From contig QPMI01000415.1 in assembly GCA_004431415.1 (NCBI GenBank), forward strand, positions 241,823 through 305,822: a stretch of 64,000 nucleotides of DNA. The letters run 5' to 3'. This document shows positions 34,901-45,918 of this stretch, piece by piece (position 1 is the stretch's first letter; every line of letters starts with the position of its first letter). This stretch comes from Cyanophora paradoxa. Its lineage: Eukaryota > Glaucocystophyceae > Cyanophorales > Cyanophoraceae. The position numbers and the translations under genes are program-made. A model generated the notes under the pieces. It saw nothing but the letters and a program-made list of their open reading frames with translations, was not told the origin of the DNA and ran no database searches.

Positions 34901-37900
34901 TCGCCCCCCCCCGCACGCAGAGCGTGGGGGCGGAGGAGCTGGAGGCCCTCGAGTCCGGGGACGACGAGAGCGCGAAAAAGTTCCACGCCTGGCTCGTCTC
35001 CCTCGTGCGCCCCGCAGTAGACTGCCGCTCACCTGAGAACCCGTCGCTCTGCGCTCTGAGCCCGCCTCGCTCGGCAGACGGGCGCGGCGGGCTCCCTTGC
35101 GGAGCGCGCCGCCTCGACCCCGCCCAAGTCCACCTCGCTGCGCCCGCCGGCCATCGACCCGTTCTTCTTGGGCGGAGGAGGGGGTGGAGGGGGAGGAGGG
35201 GGCGGGTACCGCCCCCGCCCCAGCGTCAGCGTGACGTCGGCGTCGTCCCAGTCCGGGGTACGTCCTTTCGGACTCGTTCGTCTTCGCCTTCTTGCTGAAG
35301 CGCGCGAGTCAGATGGCGAGCCCGCTGGTACCCGTCGAGGGCGGCTCGGATCGGGAGCGCGAACAGGCGGCGGCCGACCGGGCCCGCGCCTTCCTACCCC
35401 CCGGGTGGGCGCCGCCCCTTGCCCCTCCCCGCTCGCGCGCTCGCTCGCTCGGGCGCTGAGAGGGCGGGCCGGCGGGCGTGCAGGGCGGCCGGACGCTCCC
35501 GCTCGGGATCCTTCAGCTACTCCTGGGTACCCGGCTTCGTCGACGTACCCCCCAGTGACGAGGCGCGCCTTTTCAACCTCTACCCCCCCCCCCCTCTGAA
35601 GACATTCCGCAGAACTCGGCTGCGGTGACGAAGGCGCTGCGGGCCGCCGCGAGCCCCGATTGGTGCGCCTTCGACATCACAGAGGTACTGTAGCCCCCTT
35701 CCTTCCCCCTGGTGTACCCCTCGCCGATCCCCGTACCCCCCGCCGCCGCAGCTGGAGCGCCTGACGAGCGGCCGCGTCCTGCAAGTCCTGAGGTCCCCCC
35801 CCCCCCCCCCCCCCAATCCGGCCCCTTCAGCTGAGGCTGAGCCTCGGCGAAGCTAAGCTAATCTATGAGCTATGTCCCTAAGCTAAGCTATGAGCTATAT
35901 CCAAGCCGCCCCGCCTCGCGCTCTCGCTGATCGACCGATGGACCGCAGCTACGCGCTGATATCGGAGTCCGGGTCGGCGGAGTGGGTGACCTGCGACGGG
36001 TCCCGCCTCGCGAGCTTCCTCGCCGCCGTCGAGGGCGGATACCACGCCGTCGTGCGCCTAGTCCTCGGGGCCTGGGCCGCAGCCTCCGCTGGGCTCGGAC
36101 TCACCGTGCCCGCCGCCCGCCCCGACGCCCGCCGCGCGCAGCCGTACCACAACAGCACGCACGCGGCCGACGTGACGCAGGTCCGGGCAGCTCCCTAACT
36201 AATTATAACAAAGCTACTTTCCGAGCTCTTCGGAGTCCCAATACTCCATTTTCGAGCGAGCGCTCCCAGCTTAAGCCGACCGACCGACCGAGCGAGCGCG
36301 CGCGCTGACGGCACGGCAGGCGATGTTCCACCTGCTGAGATCTTAGATCCGAGATCTTAAATCTTAATAGGATCTTAGATCTTTATAAGATCTTAGATCC
36401 AATATCTTACAGCTCTTAGATCTAGCTTCTTCTTAGATCTAGCTCCTTCTCCTGAGCTCTCCGGCAGGCGATGTTCCACCTGCTGCGGCACGGCGGGCTG
36501 GACCGCTGCGTGCCCCGCCGCGACGTCTTCGCCGCCCTCGTCGCCGCCGCCGTGCGCCCCGCGCCCCGCGCCCCCAGAAGCTCGAAGAAGAGGACCAGAC
36601 CGTCTTCGATTCGCTTAGCTTAGCTGTAGACAAGGCTCGAGCCCGAGCGCGAGCGAGCGAGCGAGCCCAGGCGCCGTCTCACGCCCGGGGCGGGGGCGCA
36701 GGTGCACGACCTCGGGCACACAGGGCGCAACAACGGCTTCGAGATCGCGACGCAGTCGGAGCTCGCCCTCCTCTACAACGACCAGTCGTGCGCCCCGCCC
36801 CGACCCGCCCCGCCCCGCCCCGCAGCGCCTTAAGATCCCAAGGACGGCCGTGCGCCCCGAGAGATAAGCACCTAAGCCACCGTGAGCCACGCCTAAGCCA
36901 CCTCGAGCTGTCCCTCCTCTACAACGACCAGTCGTGTGCGCGAGGAGCCGGGCGCAGCTCTAGCTTCTCCCGCGGAACTAGATCTAAGCCGAGCAACAAG
37001 CTCCAAGCTATGCGCTGTGGGCTAAGCCCCTCGTCCGATCCGAAGCACTAGACGGTTTCCCCGATTTCCTAGCATCTCCCAGGATTCTAACTCCAAGCTG
37101 GAAGCTAAGCTAGTCCAAGTTCTAATCCAAGCTTCGCCCCTCGCCAACGCTAACTAACCGCCCGCCGGCCCCGCCCCGCCCCGGGCCGCCCGCGCAGGGT
37201 GCTGGAGAACCACTCGCTGACGCAGGCCTTCGCGCTCCTGCGCGACCCCGCCCTCAACTTCCTCGAGGGCGCCCCGTGCGCTACCCCCCTCCCCCTTCCC
37301 CCCCCCGCCCCTTCCCCCCCCCCTCGTCAGGCTTTAGATCCTGCCTCTCCAAGCTTCAGAGGCTCTAGATCTAGACCGGATTCAAGGCTCCAGATTTTAT
37401 AGCCTTTTCGGGGCTTTCAAGATCAAGATTTGTGCGGCGGCGCCTGACGCGGGGCCCGCGGCTCGGCAGGCGGGAGGAGCGGGCGGAGTTCAGGCGAACG
37501 GTCGTCTCCCTCGTCCTCGCCACCGACATGGCCGTGCGCGGCGCCACCCGCCCCACCCGCCCTCCCCGATTGATCCCCCGCCCCTCCCCGCAGAAGCACT
37601 TCGAGGTCCTGTCGGCGTGGAAGGCGCACCTCCTCTCCCAGGTCCGACCCCCTCCCTTACTGTTTAGTTAGCTAGCTATAGCTAGCTAGCTAGACTCTTT
37701 AAGTTAGTTCTAGTGTGGTTGGGTCCGATCCGCTTCACCATTTGTAAATGGGTGGCCGCCCCGTCGGTCTGATTCGTGCGCTCTTTCGTTCGCAGGCGCT
37801 GGGCGGGGTGGACGCGGAGCAGGCGCGGAGCCCGACGGCGGCGGCGGGGCGCCGCGCCGGGCCCGTGGCCGGGGCCGCCCCCTCGGGCGCCCCCGCACAG

Positions 37901-38671
37901 CCGCTGACCCCCGACGAGCGCCGCCTCTACCTCATGAGCGCTCTCAAGGTCCGTTTGATTTGTTTATGAGGTTTAGAGTTGGGTTTGTTTACAGTTTCCT
38001 ATCTTCTGGATCTTTTTCTGGCGTCTATCTTCTGCATTTGCCTAGTTGGACCTCTAGAACGCGACGCACATCCATCTCGCTGGAGAGCACAGCGCGCTCC
38101 GTTGCGCGCGCTCGAGGGGGAGCTCCTGAATGGTTCCGCGGCGCGGCGTGCGCAGTTCGCGGACCTCTCGAACGCGGCGCGGCCGCGGGCGCTGCACGTC
38201 GAGTGGTGCCGCCGCGTCAACGACGAGTTCTGGTCCCAGGCGCGTCGTACCCCCCTCCTCTTCCCCCCCCCCTGACGCTCGCTGCGGGTGCAGGGGGACG
38301 AGGAGCGGCGGCTGCGGCTGCCGGTGAGCCCCGTCTGCGACCGCAGCACCGCCAACGTCCCCGAGTCCACCGTGCGCCGCGCACCGCAAAGCGGCCTCGC
38401 TCCTCCTTAAGCTTCCTCCTCAAGCTTCCCCTCTTTAAAGCTTTAAAGCTTTGAAGCTGAAAGCTTTACTGCTAAGCGGCCTCGCGCCTCCTCAAGCTTC
38501 CTCCTCACGCCCCTTCGTTCGCATTCGCAGGCCGGGTTCCTCAACTTCCTTGCGATCCCGCTCATGCAGGCGTGGGCGAGCCGCTTCCCCGGGGCGCGGC
38601 CGCTCGCCCAGACGGCGGAGGAGAACCTCGCGTACTGGGAGGCCCAGCCGCGGCCCCCCAAGGCCCCCTGA
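31943..38671 (+). CDS. Class I 3',5'-cyclic-nucleotide phosphodiesterase with multi-span membrane domain
   Basis: Hydrolyses cAMP and/or cGMP. ATG 31943 (MGVEHQESGG), TGA 38669-38671. A Pro/Ala-rich cytosolic N-terminus of about 230 residues leads into about six hydrophobic spans over exons at 32711-33940 (SFIGALLLPLLVL; AIAVGALTSLVVLATF; VTVGIAVTYACLYVYA; NFGALFSSALLGLRWGQI; CAIAFVTCVINVSVNEL). A helical linker follows (SQLMEE, GLLSDLLERLTT, EQRVQEAFTLSAALRHLLRR). The catalytic domain runs from SPDWCAFDITELERLTSGR (~35665) on. It has YHNSTHAADVTQ (36144), AMFHLLRHGG, the family signature HDLGHTGRNNGF (36703), LALLYNDQSVLENHSLTQAF, LATDMAKHFEVLSAWK, the metal Asp in FADLSNAARPRALHVEWCRR (38154) and FLNFLAIPLMQAWASRF. 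The usually invariant Gln before GF seems to be Thr (EST-AGF), at an exon junction. Introns are short, with GTACCCC or AGATCT-rich sequence. The layout recalls protist membrane phosphodiesterases. Confidence 0.88.
36315..36485 (+). repeat. Duplicated splice acceptor plus exon start inside the phosphodiesterase gene
   Basis: The 23-nt block from ggcaggcgatg to cacctgctg occurs at 36315-36337 and again at 36463-36485, spaced 148 bp. It spans the acceptor and the first codons of the AMFHLL exon. Only the second copy continues in frame. Between them lies an AGATCTTA-rich stretch. Confidence 0.85.
36759..36936 (+). repeat. Duplicated exon end plus splice donor inside the phosphodiesterase gene
   Basis: A 32-nt block covering the codons for ELALLYNDQS and the following donor (agtcgtg) occurs at 36759-36790. 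It recurs with two mismatches at 36905-36936, 146 bp downstream in the intron. Either donor could in principle be used; the first keeps the open frame. Confidence 0.85.
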
Positions 38672-39725
38672 TTCGCATTTCTAAGTATACTTTCCTACTA
38701 CAACGTCGCCTCAAGATCGGAGTCCGGCCCGTGCACGTGCACGTGGCCGGCTGATAGCGATGTTGTTCATCTTTCGTCTTCGCTGATTTTTAAGCGGCCA
38801 GGCCCTTTTTTGAGAGATCTTATTACTTCTTACAGTATGCAGTTTTCGTCATCATTAGTCGACATTTAGTACTCGTATTCATGTACCATAGAACAAAGGA
38901 GTCCACGATCCGAGATTCATGATGAATCGTTGAGCTTTGTAGCACATCATATGTACAGATTTGAAGCTTGAAATTAAATTCGAAGTGCGTAAATGGATGA
39001 TGAATACTCGAATGATCACCGCGCCCTGGCCCGGCGGGCCGGCTCCTGACCATGCATATAAATGGGGGTCATGATTAGAGGAGGCTGACATATGATGTCG
39101 ACTGGAGAGGAAGACGTCGTCGCGATCGATCATCGCATATATATATATGCATGTACATACTTCGGGAGGATCCGGATAGGGAGGGCAGCTCAACTCTCAA
39201 CTCTAGCTATAGATCTGGATCTGGATATCCTTTCCCGAAGTCCCCATACCGTTCGCCCCGGCCCCGCCCCCTCCCCCCCTCCCCTCCCTCCCCCCCCCCC
39301 CCCGGCAGTCCAAAAATAATCGATGTGCCGATTATGTAATTGGTAATGTACCCGACTAGGGTAGCTGCAGGTCGACTCTGGTCGACACTGCACGTAGGAC
39401 TCTGTCTGCATCGAACCCTCAGGCGATGTACCCGACTGCACCCCTGCGGTCGGACGCCCTCGAACCCTCGAGTTCCCCGATGGCCCCAGATGACGCTAGC
39501 CTTTGCAGCTGCCTTTGCAGCTAGCGCTGGCGCTGCTGTGCCTGACAATATTAATATATTATTACATAGACGTAGTGGGGCTCAATGGATATCTAGACAT
39601 ATATAGTCGACACATTCAAAGCGAAAGCGAAAGTAGGGATTCTATTCATGTTACGCGATATCGAAATACAGCGGAAGCTGCTTTTTATTCAGCTTGAAAT
39701 CGCGCTGTGCTCGTCTAACGCCAGC
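38672..39725. other. Convergent intergenic region
   Basis: Between the stop of the phosphodiesterase and the stop of the surface-protein gene. AT-rich at 38820-39000, a C-rich run at 39256-39303, and repeated short words cgatgtacccgactg and taatgtacccgacta near 39345 and 39424. No coding region is supported. Confidence 0.45.
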
Positions 39726-41718
39726 TTACAGCTGGAAAGCGGCCGCCATGGCCAGAAGGGCCGCCGTCGCCATGCCAGCGAGCGTCGGGGTGCCGGCGAC
39801 GCCCGACGAGAGGTAGGGGATCCCCGCCGCAGCCGTCGGCGTCCACGTAAAAGCCTGCGAATCGCGATCGTCAACGTTCGCCGCGGAACGTTCGGAGAGA
39901 TCGTTCGCGTTAGGATGGATCGATGGCTCCAATTTTATGAGCATATTTATATGCATGCGCAAGCCATAATAACAAGACTCTCACATTCAGCAACGTGAAA
40001 GTGCTCTGAAGAAAGCGCGGAGCGGTCAGGACGTATACGCGTACGCGTACATACAAACGAAACAAATATCAATTATAATAATAATCATGGGCGCACGAAA
40101 GAGCCGGCGGGGCTGCTGAACCGGAGACCGTAGTTTGTGCTCGCCGTGAATGCGTTCGTGGCCTGCGATGTGATCAGCTGCAGATGTAGACATTTATCCG
40201 GGATCCGAACGGCTATATATCCGCGCACCGCGAGCAAAGAGCGCTCCATGCGGCGGCCGCTAGCGCTGTTGCAGATGTCTACGGAAGGGATGACTGCCGA
40301 TGATCGTTAACGTTAATGACACAAAACCAAATCGCACGCGTCGTGCACTCCCTGGGCTCGCGATCGTATGAATGTTAACGCATCTATTAATTTCACTGGA
40401 CACGACGTCGACTGTGATGTCGCCTATTTTTAATTCGGCCTCAATGTGGCCAGAACACGAGAACGCACGGAATGTGATCAGTGTGGCACTGATGATTCTG
40501 CCGTTTTGGGCCTTGCACTCGCGCGCCCCAGACACGATGAACACGTTGATGTCGGAGGGGTAGGGGCCGGGGAAGTCCTGGAAGGCGTTTATCACAAAAG
40601 TATTATAAAACCTCGACGTACACATTCGAATTCGAATTCGAACGTAGACGTTGCATTGACTAGAGTTAGGATTCGAATTGCTATTATCTCCGATGATGAG
40701 AGACGACGGTGAAGCAATCGGAAAGTAATTATAGCCCGGCCGGCCCGGCGGTTCGAATTAATCCATCGAACCTTTCCGTTAATGCTGACTTCGTTGCCGC
40801 CGGCTTGGGGCGCCCGGATGACAGGCTGGTTCGTGTCGGCCGTGTTGGTGTCGGGGTCGAAGGTCAGATTGAACGAGCCGCTGATGCCTTGCACCGTGAT
40901 CGTCGCCAAGTTCTGCGTGATGATCAGCCGAGCGCGGAGTTCAAAGCAAACACCGCAACAGACTGGAAATTGGCCTGAAAGTCTTAATTCGAATCTAGAA
41001 TTCAAATAAAATTCATGAAACGCACCAGCACCGGGGGCTTAGCCGTGGGCGAAGGCGACGGGGATGGGGACGGCGTGGGACTTGGGCTCGCAAAGGGCGA
41101 CGGGGTGGCAGACGCCGACGGGCTGGGCGACGGGCTCGGGCTCGGGGTGGCGGATGCCGACGGGCTGGGCGACGGACTGGGCGATGGACTGGGCGACGGA
41201 CTCGGTGATGGCCTGTCGCCGGAACGTGTCATATATTATCGGTTAATCGATGCAGTCTTGGAGCTCTGAGTCTTATACATTATACCGCGCGCAAATTCGA
41301 TGATATAATCAAATCTAAGAGTAGCGCACGAGGGAGAGGGAGTTGGCGTCGAGGGAGCAGAGCATACTCCGTTAGTGACGTTCCCCGTGCAGTAGCAAAA
41401 AACGTCCGCAACAACTGCGCCGTCGTAGCAGCTGTGGACGCAGTACGAGTCCCCATCCGTGAAGAGAATGAAGGGCCCAAGGCTGGTGCCGGCAGGATTT
41501 GCTTGGCTTACGTAGAATCCGCCCCGCTCTTGGGTGCACTCAGTGGAGGTGCAGGCATTGATGTCGCCAATGACACCGTTGGCTAAATCCAGGCAGTTTC
41601 CACTCGTGCATGCGGCGGACGCAACGAAGCCGCAGGCTGCGCGCGCGCTGCCGGAGAGGGCTAGCAGCAGAACGACGCCGAGGAGGGCGGGTAACGTTCG
41701 CGTAGCCAGAGATACCAT
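39726..41718 (-). CDS. Secreted cell-surface protein: Cys-rich domain, Ser-Pro repeat, C-terminal hydrophobic (GPI-type) tail
   Basis: ATG 41718, TAA 39726. Residues 1-27 are a clear signal peptide (MVSLATRTLPALLGVVLLLA, then SGSARA). The first domain has about ten Cys in ~90 residues (CGFVASAACTSGNC; CTSTEC; YCVHSCYDG; FCYCTG). The second exon (about 41204-41029) encodes a Ser-Pro/Ala-Thr-Pro repeat like those of hydroxyproline-rich or mucin-like wall proteins. Later exons encode beta-rich segments (NLATITVQGISGSFNLTFDP; DFPGPYPSDINVFIVSGAR; ATNAFTASTNYGLRFSSPAG). The last ends SSGVAGTPTLAGMATAALL and AMAAAFQL, a small-residue site plus hydrophobic tail without a basic cytosolic end, as in GPI-anchor signals. 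An extracellular coat or adhesion role is inferred. Family unknown. Confidence 0.72.
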
Positions 41719-42615
41719 GGTTCAACGGTAGTCTCTAGGTCGCGGCTTATACGTATACGTACGACCGTGCGTACGCGTAGCCTAGTAGTGCGTACTACAG
41801 CTGGCTGGGCAGGGGGCCTAGGCCTTGGGCAGCTTGGCAGCCTCGCAGTGCGAGCGGGGCATCTGGAGCCTGGAGAGCCTCATCATGAGCTGCAGCCTGC
41901 AGCTGGCCATGGGGCCCGCCGCCCGCGGCAGCCGCCTGGAGGCTGTGGCTACCGGTACTCAGTGAGCATGACTAGCTAAAAGCTTTATAATATATACTAG
42001 TAGTAGGCTACTAGTAGCCTGCGGTAGGACTCCGTAGGAGGTAGCTGCATGCGCAGCCCTGAGCCTGCAGGCTGCAGATCGGCGACGAATCGCCGACGAT
42101 TCGGCGTGGTACTAGTACCGTACTACGGTACGGTGCTCATGATCGGGGGCCCGGCCCGCCCGGGGGCTCAGCTACGGAGCCTACGGGCTCAAATGCATAT
42201 GCAGGGCATTCAATGATTGCAGGCCCCGGGCCCATACCGTATAACATGTACACTTAATAGCCGCTGAGCCGCTAATACCCGCTATTAGGAGGCTCAGGAG
42301 CCTCAGGTTTGAGTCCGACCGTTTGAGTCCCGGGAGTCAATCGATTTAGATATATCTGGACCAGTCGGCCCCAGTGGCCTAGGCCTGGCAGTGGGGGCCT
42401 AACTGATCGAGCTCCCACAAAAAAACGTCCTCGGGACGCATGGAGGGCTCTTACTAGCCTCTTAGACTCGAAGTCAGATTATGAGTCAGATCTAGTCATG
42501 AATCATGCATATGATTCTAGTCTTAAACTTAGCTAGGCCAGCCTGGCCAGCTAGGACTCTAGCCTAGGAGCCGGCCCTCAGCCGGGAGCCAAAATGGTCT
42601 CCCATGACCCGGTCC
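41719..42615. other. Intergenic region upstream of the surface-protein gene
   Basis: Holds the promoter side of the surface-protein gene. It is dense in short palindromes (gtacgcgtac, ctagtagcctgcggtag, ggcctaggcc, gtactacggtac) and CTGCAG/CCTGCAGG words. No gene seen. The right border is the poly(A) end of a truncated retrotransposon copy. Confidence 0.45.
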
Positions 42616-43253
42616 TTTTTGTTTTTTTGCAAAAGTGGACGTCGACGTCGCAACGGTCGCATTGATACACCACGGCACATGTACCAAATTACTACCAATT
42701 GCAATGTTCTACGTGACGTGCCCTTCCGAGTCACTTCCGACCAGTCGACTATCTACTATCTAGCCGAAGATGCTGGCTAGTTGCCGGCCATGGTCGCTCA
42801 ATATGGGAGGTTCGCCTGAGTGGGGGAGCCATGGTTTTCGGTGATAGCCGTATATACGTAGCCAGACCCGCGCGCCCACCCCTTGATCAACTCCTCCATC
42901 CCTCATGAGCCCTGGAAGTGAAATGTCCCGCAGTCCGGTCCGCCGCCCTCCCTTGCCGTCGCGATCGCTCCACCCTCCCTCCTCATCCCCGCCCCTCCTC
43001 CTCCCTCCTCCTCACCTGCGCCCCAGGACACCGATTAGTCGGTGTCCCGTCTTGTCAAGGTGAAGAAGGTGCTAGGAGGAGGAGAGGAGGAAGGAGAGGG
43101 AGTAGGCAGAGGCGGCAGCAGCCCTCAGGCTCCCAGCTCTCTGCTCCACCTGCATCTGCCCGCGCTCCCTCCACTCTGTCATCCCTGCGCCTCTTACCGC
43201 CCCGCCCCGCATCCGCTGCCCACCTTCGGGCCCCTGCTGCCGCCTCTGACTCC
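42616..43253 (-). mobile_element. 5'-truncated copy of the retrotransposon 3' end, with internal inversion
   Basis: From the T run at 42616-42628 (poly(A) on the minus strand) to about 43121 the DNA matches 51024-51456, the 3' end of the large element. Shared blocks include cattgatacaccacggcaca, tcgctcaatatgggaggttc and agccatggttttcggtgata. From 43122 to about 43253 the match continues, but reversed: it aligns to the complement of about 51440-51560 (for example ccgcatccgctgccc against gggcagcggatgcgg). Direct and inverted parts overlap by about 14 bp (agaggcggcagcag and its complement at 43108 and 43234). This is the pattern made by twin priming. It has no coding capacity. Confidence 0.88.
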
Positions 43254-43445
43254 AGACTCCAGAGTCCCCGCCGACTCCCCGGGCCCCGGTCAGAGTCCCA
43301 GCAGGACTCCAGGTCCGGAGTCCAGGCCTAGGAGTCCAGGACTCCAGCCTCCAGGTCCAAGCCCAGGACTGCCAGTCTGGCAGGAGTCCGGTCCCAGCCT
43401 GAGAGCCTGGGACTCTGGGAGGCTGGGACTCCTCGCCGAGTCCTC
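43245..43445. repeat. GGACTCC/GGAGTCC simple repeat tract
   Basis: About 200 bp built from ggactcc, ggagtcc and gactccag words in mixed order and both orientations, next to the inverted end of the truncated element. Many units are self-complementary, so cruciforms are possible. Confidence 0.65.
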
Positions 43446-44674
43446 GGCTTTTTAAACAGCCGGCCGCTCGCGATCGACCCTCGCCATCGTGAATCTTGAT
43501 TGACTGACATTGTCTGACAGATCTAGACAGTGACAGTGAGTTGTGTGCACTTTGCAATTGCATTCGGGTTTTGAACGATTCGATCCCGATTGCGGCGTCG
43601 AACGAAGGATCGAACAAACGAAAAAAAGTCGCCAGACAAGCCCAGCCGAAATCAAAGCGGATCCGGAGCACAGCGAGTGACTGGCGCGAGACCGGGCGCG
43701 TATACGTACTAGTAGGAAGTGCATTTTTGATCAGCCGAGATGAGTGGTCTCCCGCCAGAACCTCGCTACTAGGCTAGCTCGCCGCGCGAAAGTTGGCCTC
43801 CGAGGCTCGGAGGTCGCTGCGCCCCGGCCCCCTCTTCAGCCCTCGACAGCGCAAGGCAGCTCAAGGCCCGCTCAGGCTCCCCCGCTCCCCCCAACTGCCC
43901 TTCCCGGGACTCAAACGCTGGGGCAATAACTTAGTTGAGGGGCAACTTAGTAAGACGCCGGCCGGGCGCACTGCTAGCTCGGCGAACTCGCTGCGAAAGT
44001 CGGCTTTCCCTCGTCGCCTAAGACTCGCCTTTGCACGTATGACCATACATCTAGGAACGTTTTGTACGCAAATTGTACCGCGCCCGCGAGCCTCGGAGAG
44101 ACTGAGCATCTGATATGCATTAAGAGGCGTACTAGCTCCGAGTAGCTCGCCGAGTCGTGTTAAACGCTTCGGTCTCTCGCCAATCGCTCCCCCTAATTTA
44201 ATCGAGCCGAACCGAACAGAAGTACTACGGTACTAGTGTCCGACTCGGCGACGGTCACGGTGAGAGCGAAAATTCATTCTTTCGCATTAAGTAGTTATAA
44301 GCTGCTGGTACTCATAGCCTGCGGCACGGCTGCTGCATAGCACCGTCGGGCTGGGGCTCTCGTGCGCGCTGCCGGGCTGCGTGCGCGCTCTCGTGCGGGT
44401 TCGAATCCGGCCCGGCCGGTCCTCATTCATAAGCATAGACGACATTTAGTATACGAAGTCCCTTTAATTTCATGTATACGTACTATATATATAGACCAAG
44501 GAGTCAGGCAAGGCTAACCAACGACGTCGACAGGAGAGCCCTTGGGGAAAAGGCGACTGAGGAGGAGCTCGAGCTGGAGGACATGAACGTCGGAGAAAGC
44601 CAGTCCAACCTTCCCCCCCAGACCTTTCGCCCACGCTCCCCTCTCGTCCCCAACTTGCCCCCGTTCCTTGAGCG
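43446..44674. other. Intergenic region upstream of the lipocalin gene
   Basis: Mixed composition. I see no exon chains on either strand. A ggttcgaatcc word at 44399 looks like a tRNA T-loop but lacks matching stems. The lipocalin promoter must lie in the last few hundred bases; a TATA-like tatatatata occurs at about 44485. Confidence 0.4.
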
Positions 44675-45918
44675 ATGATCCGCATCCGAAGCGCAACGCC
44701 GGCGTGCCTTCTCTTGTGCGCGATTATCGCGGCCTGCGCATGCGCGGCGGAGATCGATCTGCGCGGGGGCTCGAGCTCGGAGCTCGAGTCGGCCACGGAG
44801 CCGGCCGCGGGTGCACGTGACGACTTCGAGGACGTGCCCACGCAGAGCGCGACGTGGCTTCTCCCGCGCACGGTCTCGCATCTCGACATTGAGCGCTACT
44901 CAGGTGCCGCCGCGCGCGCGCGCGGAAGATACAAGATGCCGCGAAATTTATTTACATGCGGATTTTGCGAATTGGCCGCAAAAACTGTGATACGCGCGCT
45001 TGCAAATTGGTTCACGCAGGGCGCTGGTACGAGCAGGCATCCAGTGTATTTGTGAAGGTCGGCCATTATTTTCGCGCGCCGATCAACGTTGTCCGGTTGT
45101 CAGTACTAGCTACACGTGCCGACGTCGACGCTTTCGCTGCAGGCTGTTATCGAGCGCGGGTGCGCGTGCGTCACCGCGGACTACACCGAGCGCGATGACG
45201 GGAAAGTGGACGTCCTGAACCGCTGCACGGAGGGTGCAGGCGGCCGCGAAATCGTCGTCAAAGGCACCGCGGAGGTCCCCGGTCCGTCTCGCCGGGCCGG
45301 ATCCCGACGTCGACCCGAGCCCGAAGTTTTTTTCGCGCGCGCGTGCATGCACAGATCCCGAAGAGCCGGGAAAGCTGCAAGGTCGGCGCCATATGCTGGC
45401 CATATGAATGGTCACTGACCTTGGGTTTCCCAGTCCGGCTCTCCCCGAACCCCTTCCCCGCCCCCTACTGGGTCGCTCTGCTCGGCCCTGTCCGCGAGAC
45501 CGAGTGCGAGCCTCACTTCTTTGATTTCCTTGCTTTATGATTTAAGCAAATGCGATGTCTAATTCTTCAAGGCGCGCAGCGAGGGGCGCAAGGAGTACGC
45601 GTGGGCTGTCGTGACGGACCCGACGCGCCTCTCCCTCTGGATCCTCTCCCGCCCCCGCGCGGTCCGCATGTCCAATTCAGATTAAATCTTCGAATTCAAA
45701 CTGACGCACGTGCTTTGGCGGCGCAGATGGACGACGAGACGTACGCGCACGTGCTGGCCCGCATGCGCGGCGCGAGCCTGCCCGTCGCCCTGCTCCGCCG
45801 CACCGAGCAGGGCGGCGCCTGCAGCTACGCCTCTGCCCCCTCCGCGGGCGGCCCCGCCCCCGTCAACTTCGACGGCGACGCCGCGGGTGCGTGGCGGGGG
45901 CCGGGCGTCCTGGCGTGA
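44675..45918 (+). CDS. Secreted lipocalin (apolipoprotein D/Blc type)
   Basis: Lipocalins are eight-stranded barrels that carry small hydrophobic ligands. Seven exons: 44675-44903, 45020-45057, 45143-45281, 45355-45381, 45434-45489, 45572-45661, 45727-45918. They sum to 771 nt, i.e. 256 codons plus stop. The signal peptide has the core ACLLLCAIIAACACA. The lipocalin motif 1 is split by an intron: YSG|RWYEQASSVFVK. Then come CACVTADYTERDDGKVDVLN, RCTEGAGGREIVVKG, PGKLQVRLSPNPFPAPYWV, YAWAVVTDPTRLSLWILSRP (motif 3 region with the final Arg) and the terminal helix METYAHVL-like region (MDDETYAHVLARMRG). Two Cys (CACV and NRC) fit a barrel disulfide. Exon 6 needs the acceptor cttcaag rather than gcgcag to keep frame. 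Secreted or lumenal; possibly lipid or pigment binding. Confidence 0.93.

Noticed and set aside
41002-41232. A satellite or CRISPR-like array read from the regular 12-18-bp repeats
   Set aside because: The repeat is in frame and encodes a Ser-Pro rod between in-phase exons of the surface protein. There are no spacers.
44396-44425. Another ggttcgaatcc word in intergenic DNA
   Set aside because: Flanking bases do not form a 5-bp T-stem and no other tRNA parts are seen.
45580-45661. Acceptor gcgcgcag for lipocalin exon 6
   Set aside because: It breaks the frame. The acceptor cttcaag eight bases upstream gives an unbroken lipocalin sequence and a total length divisible by three.
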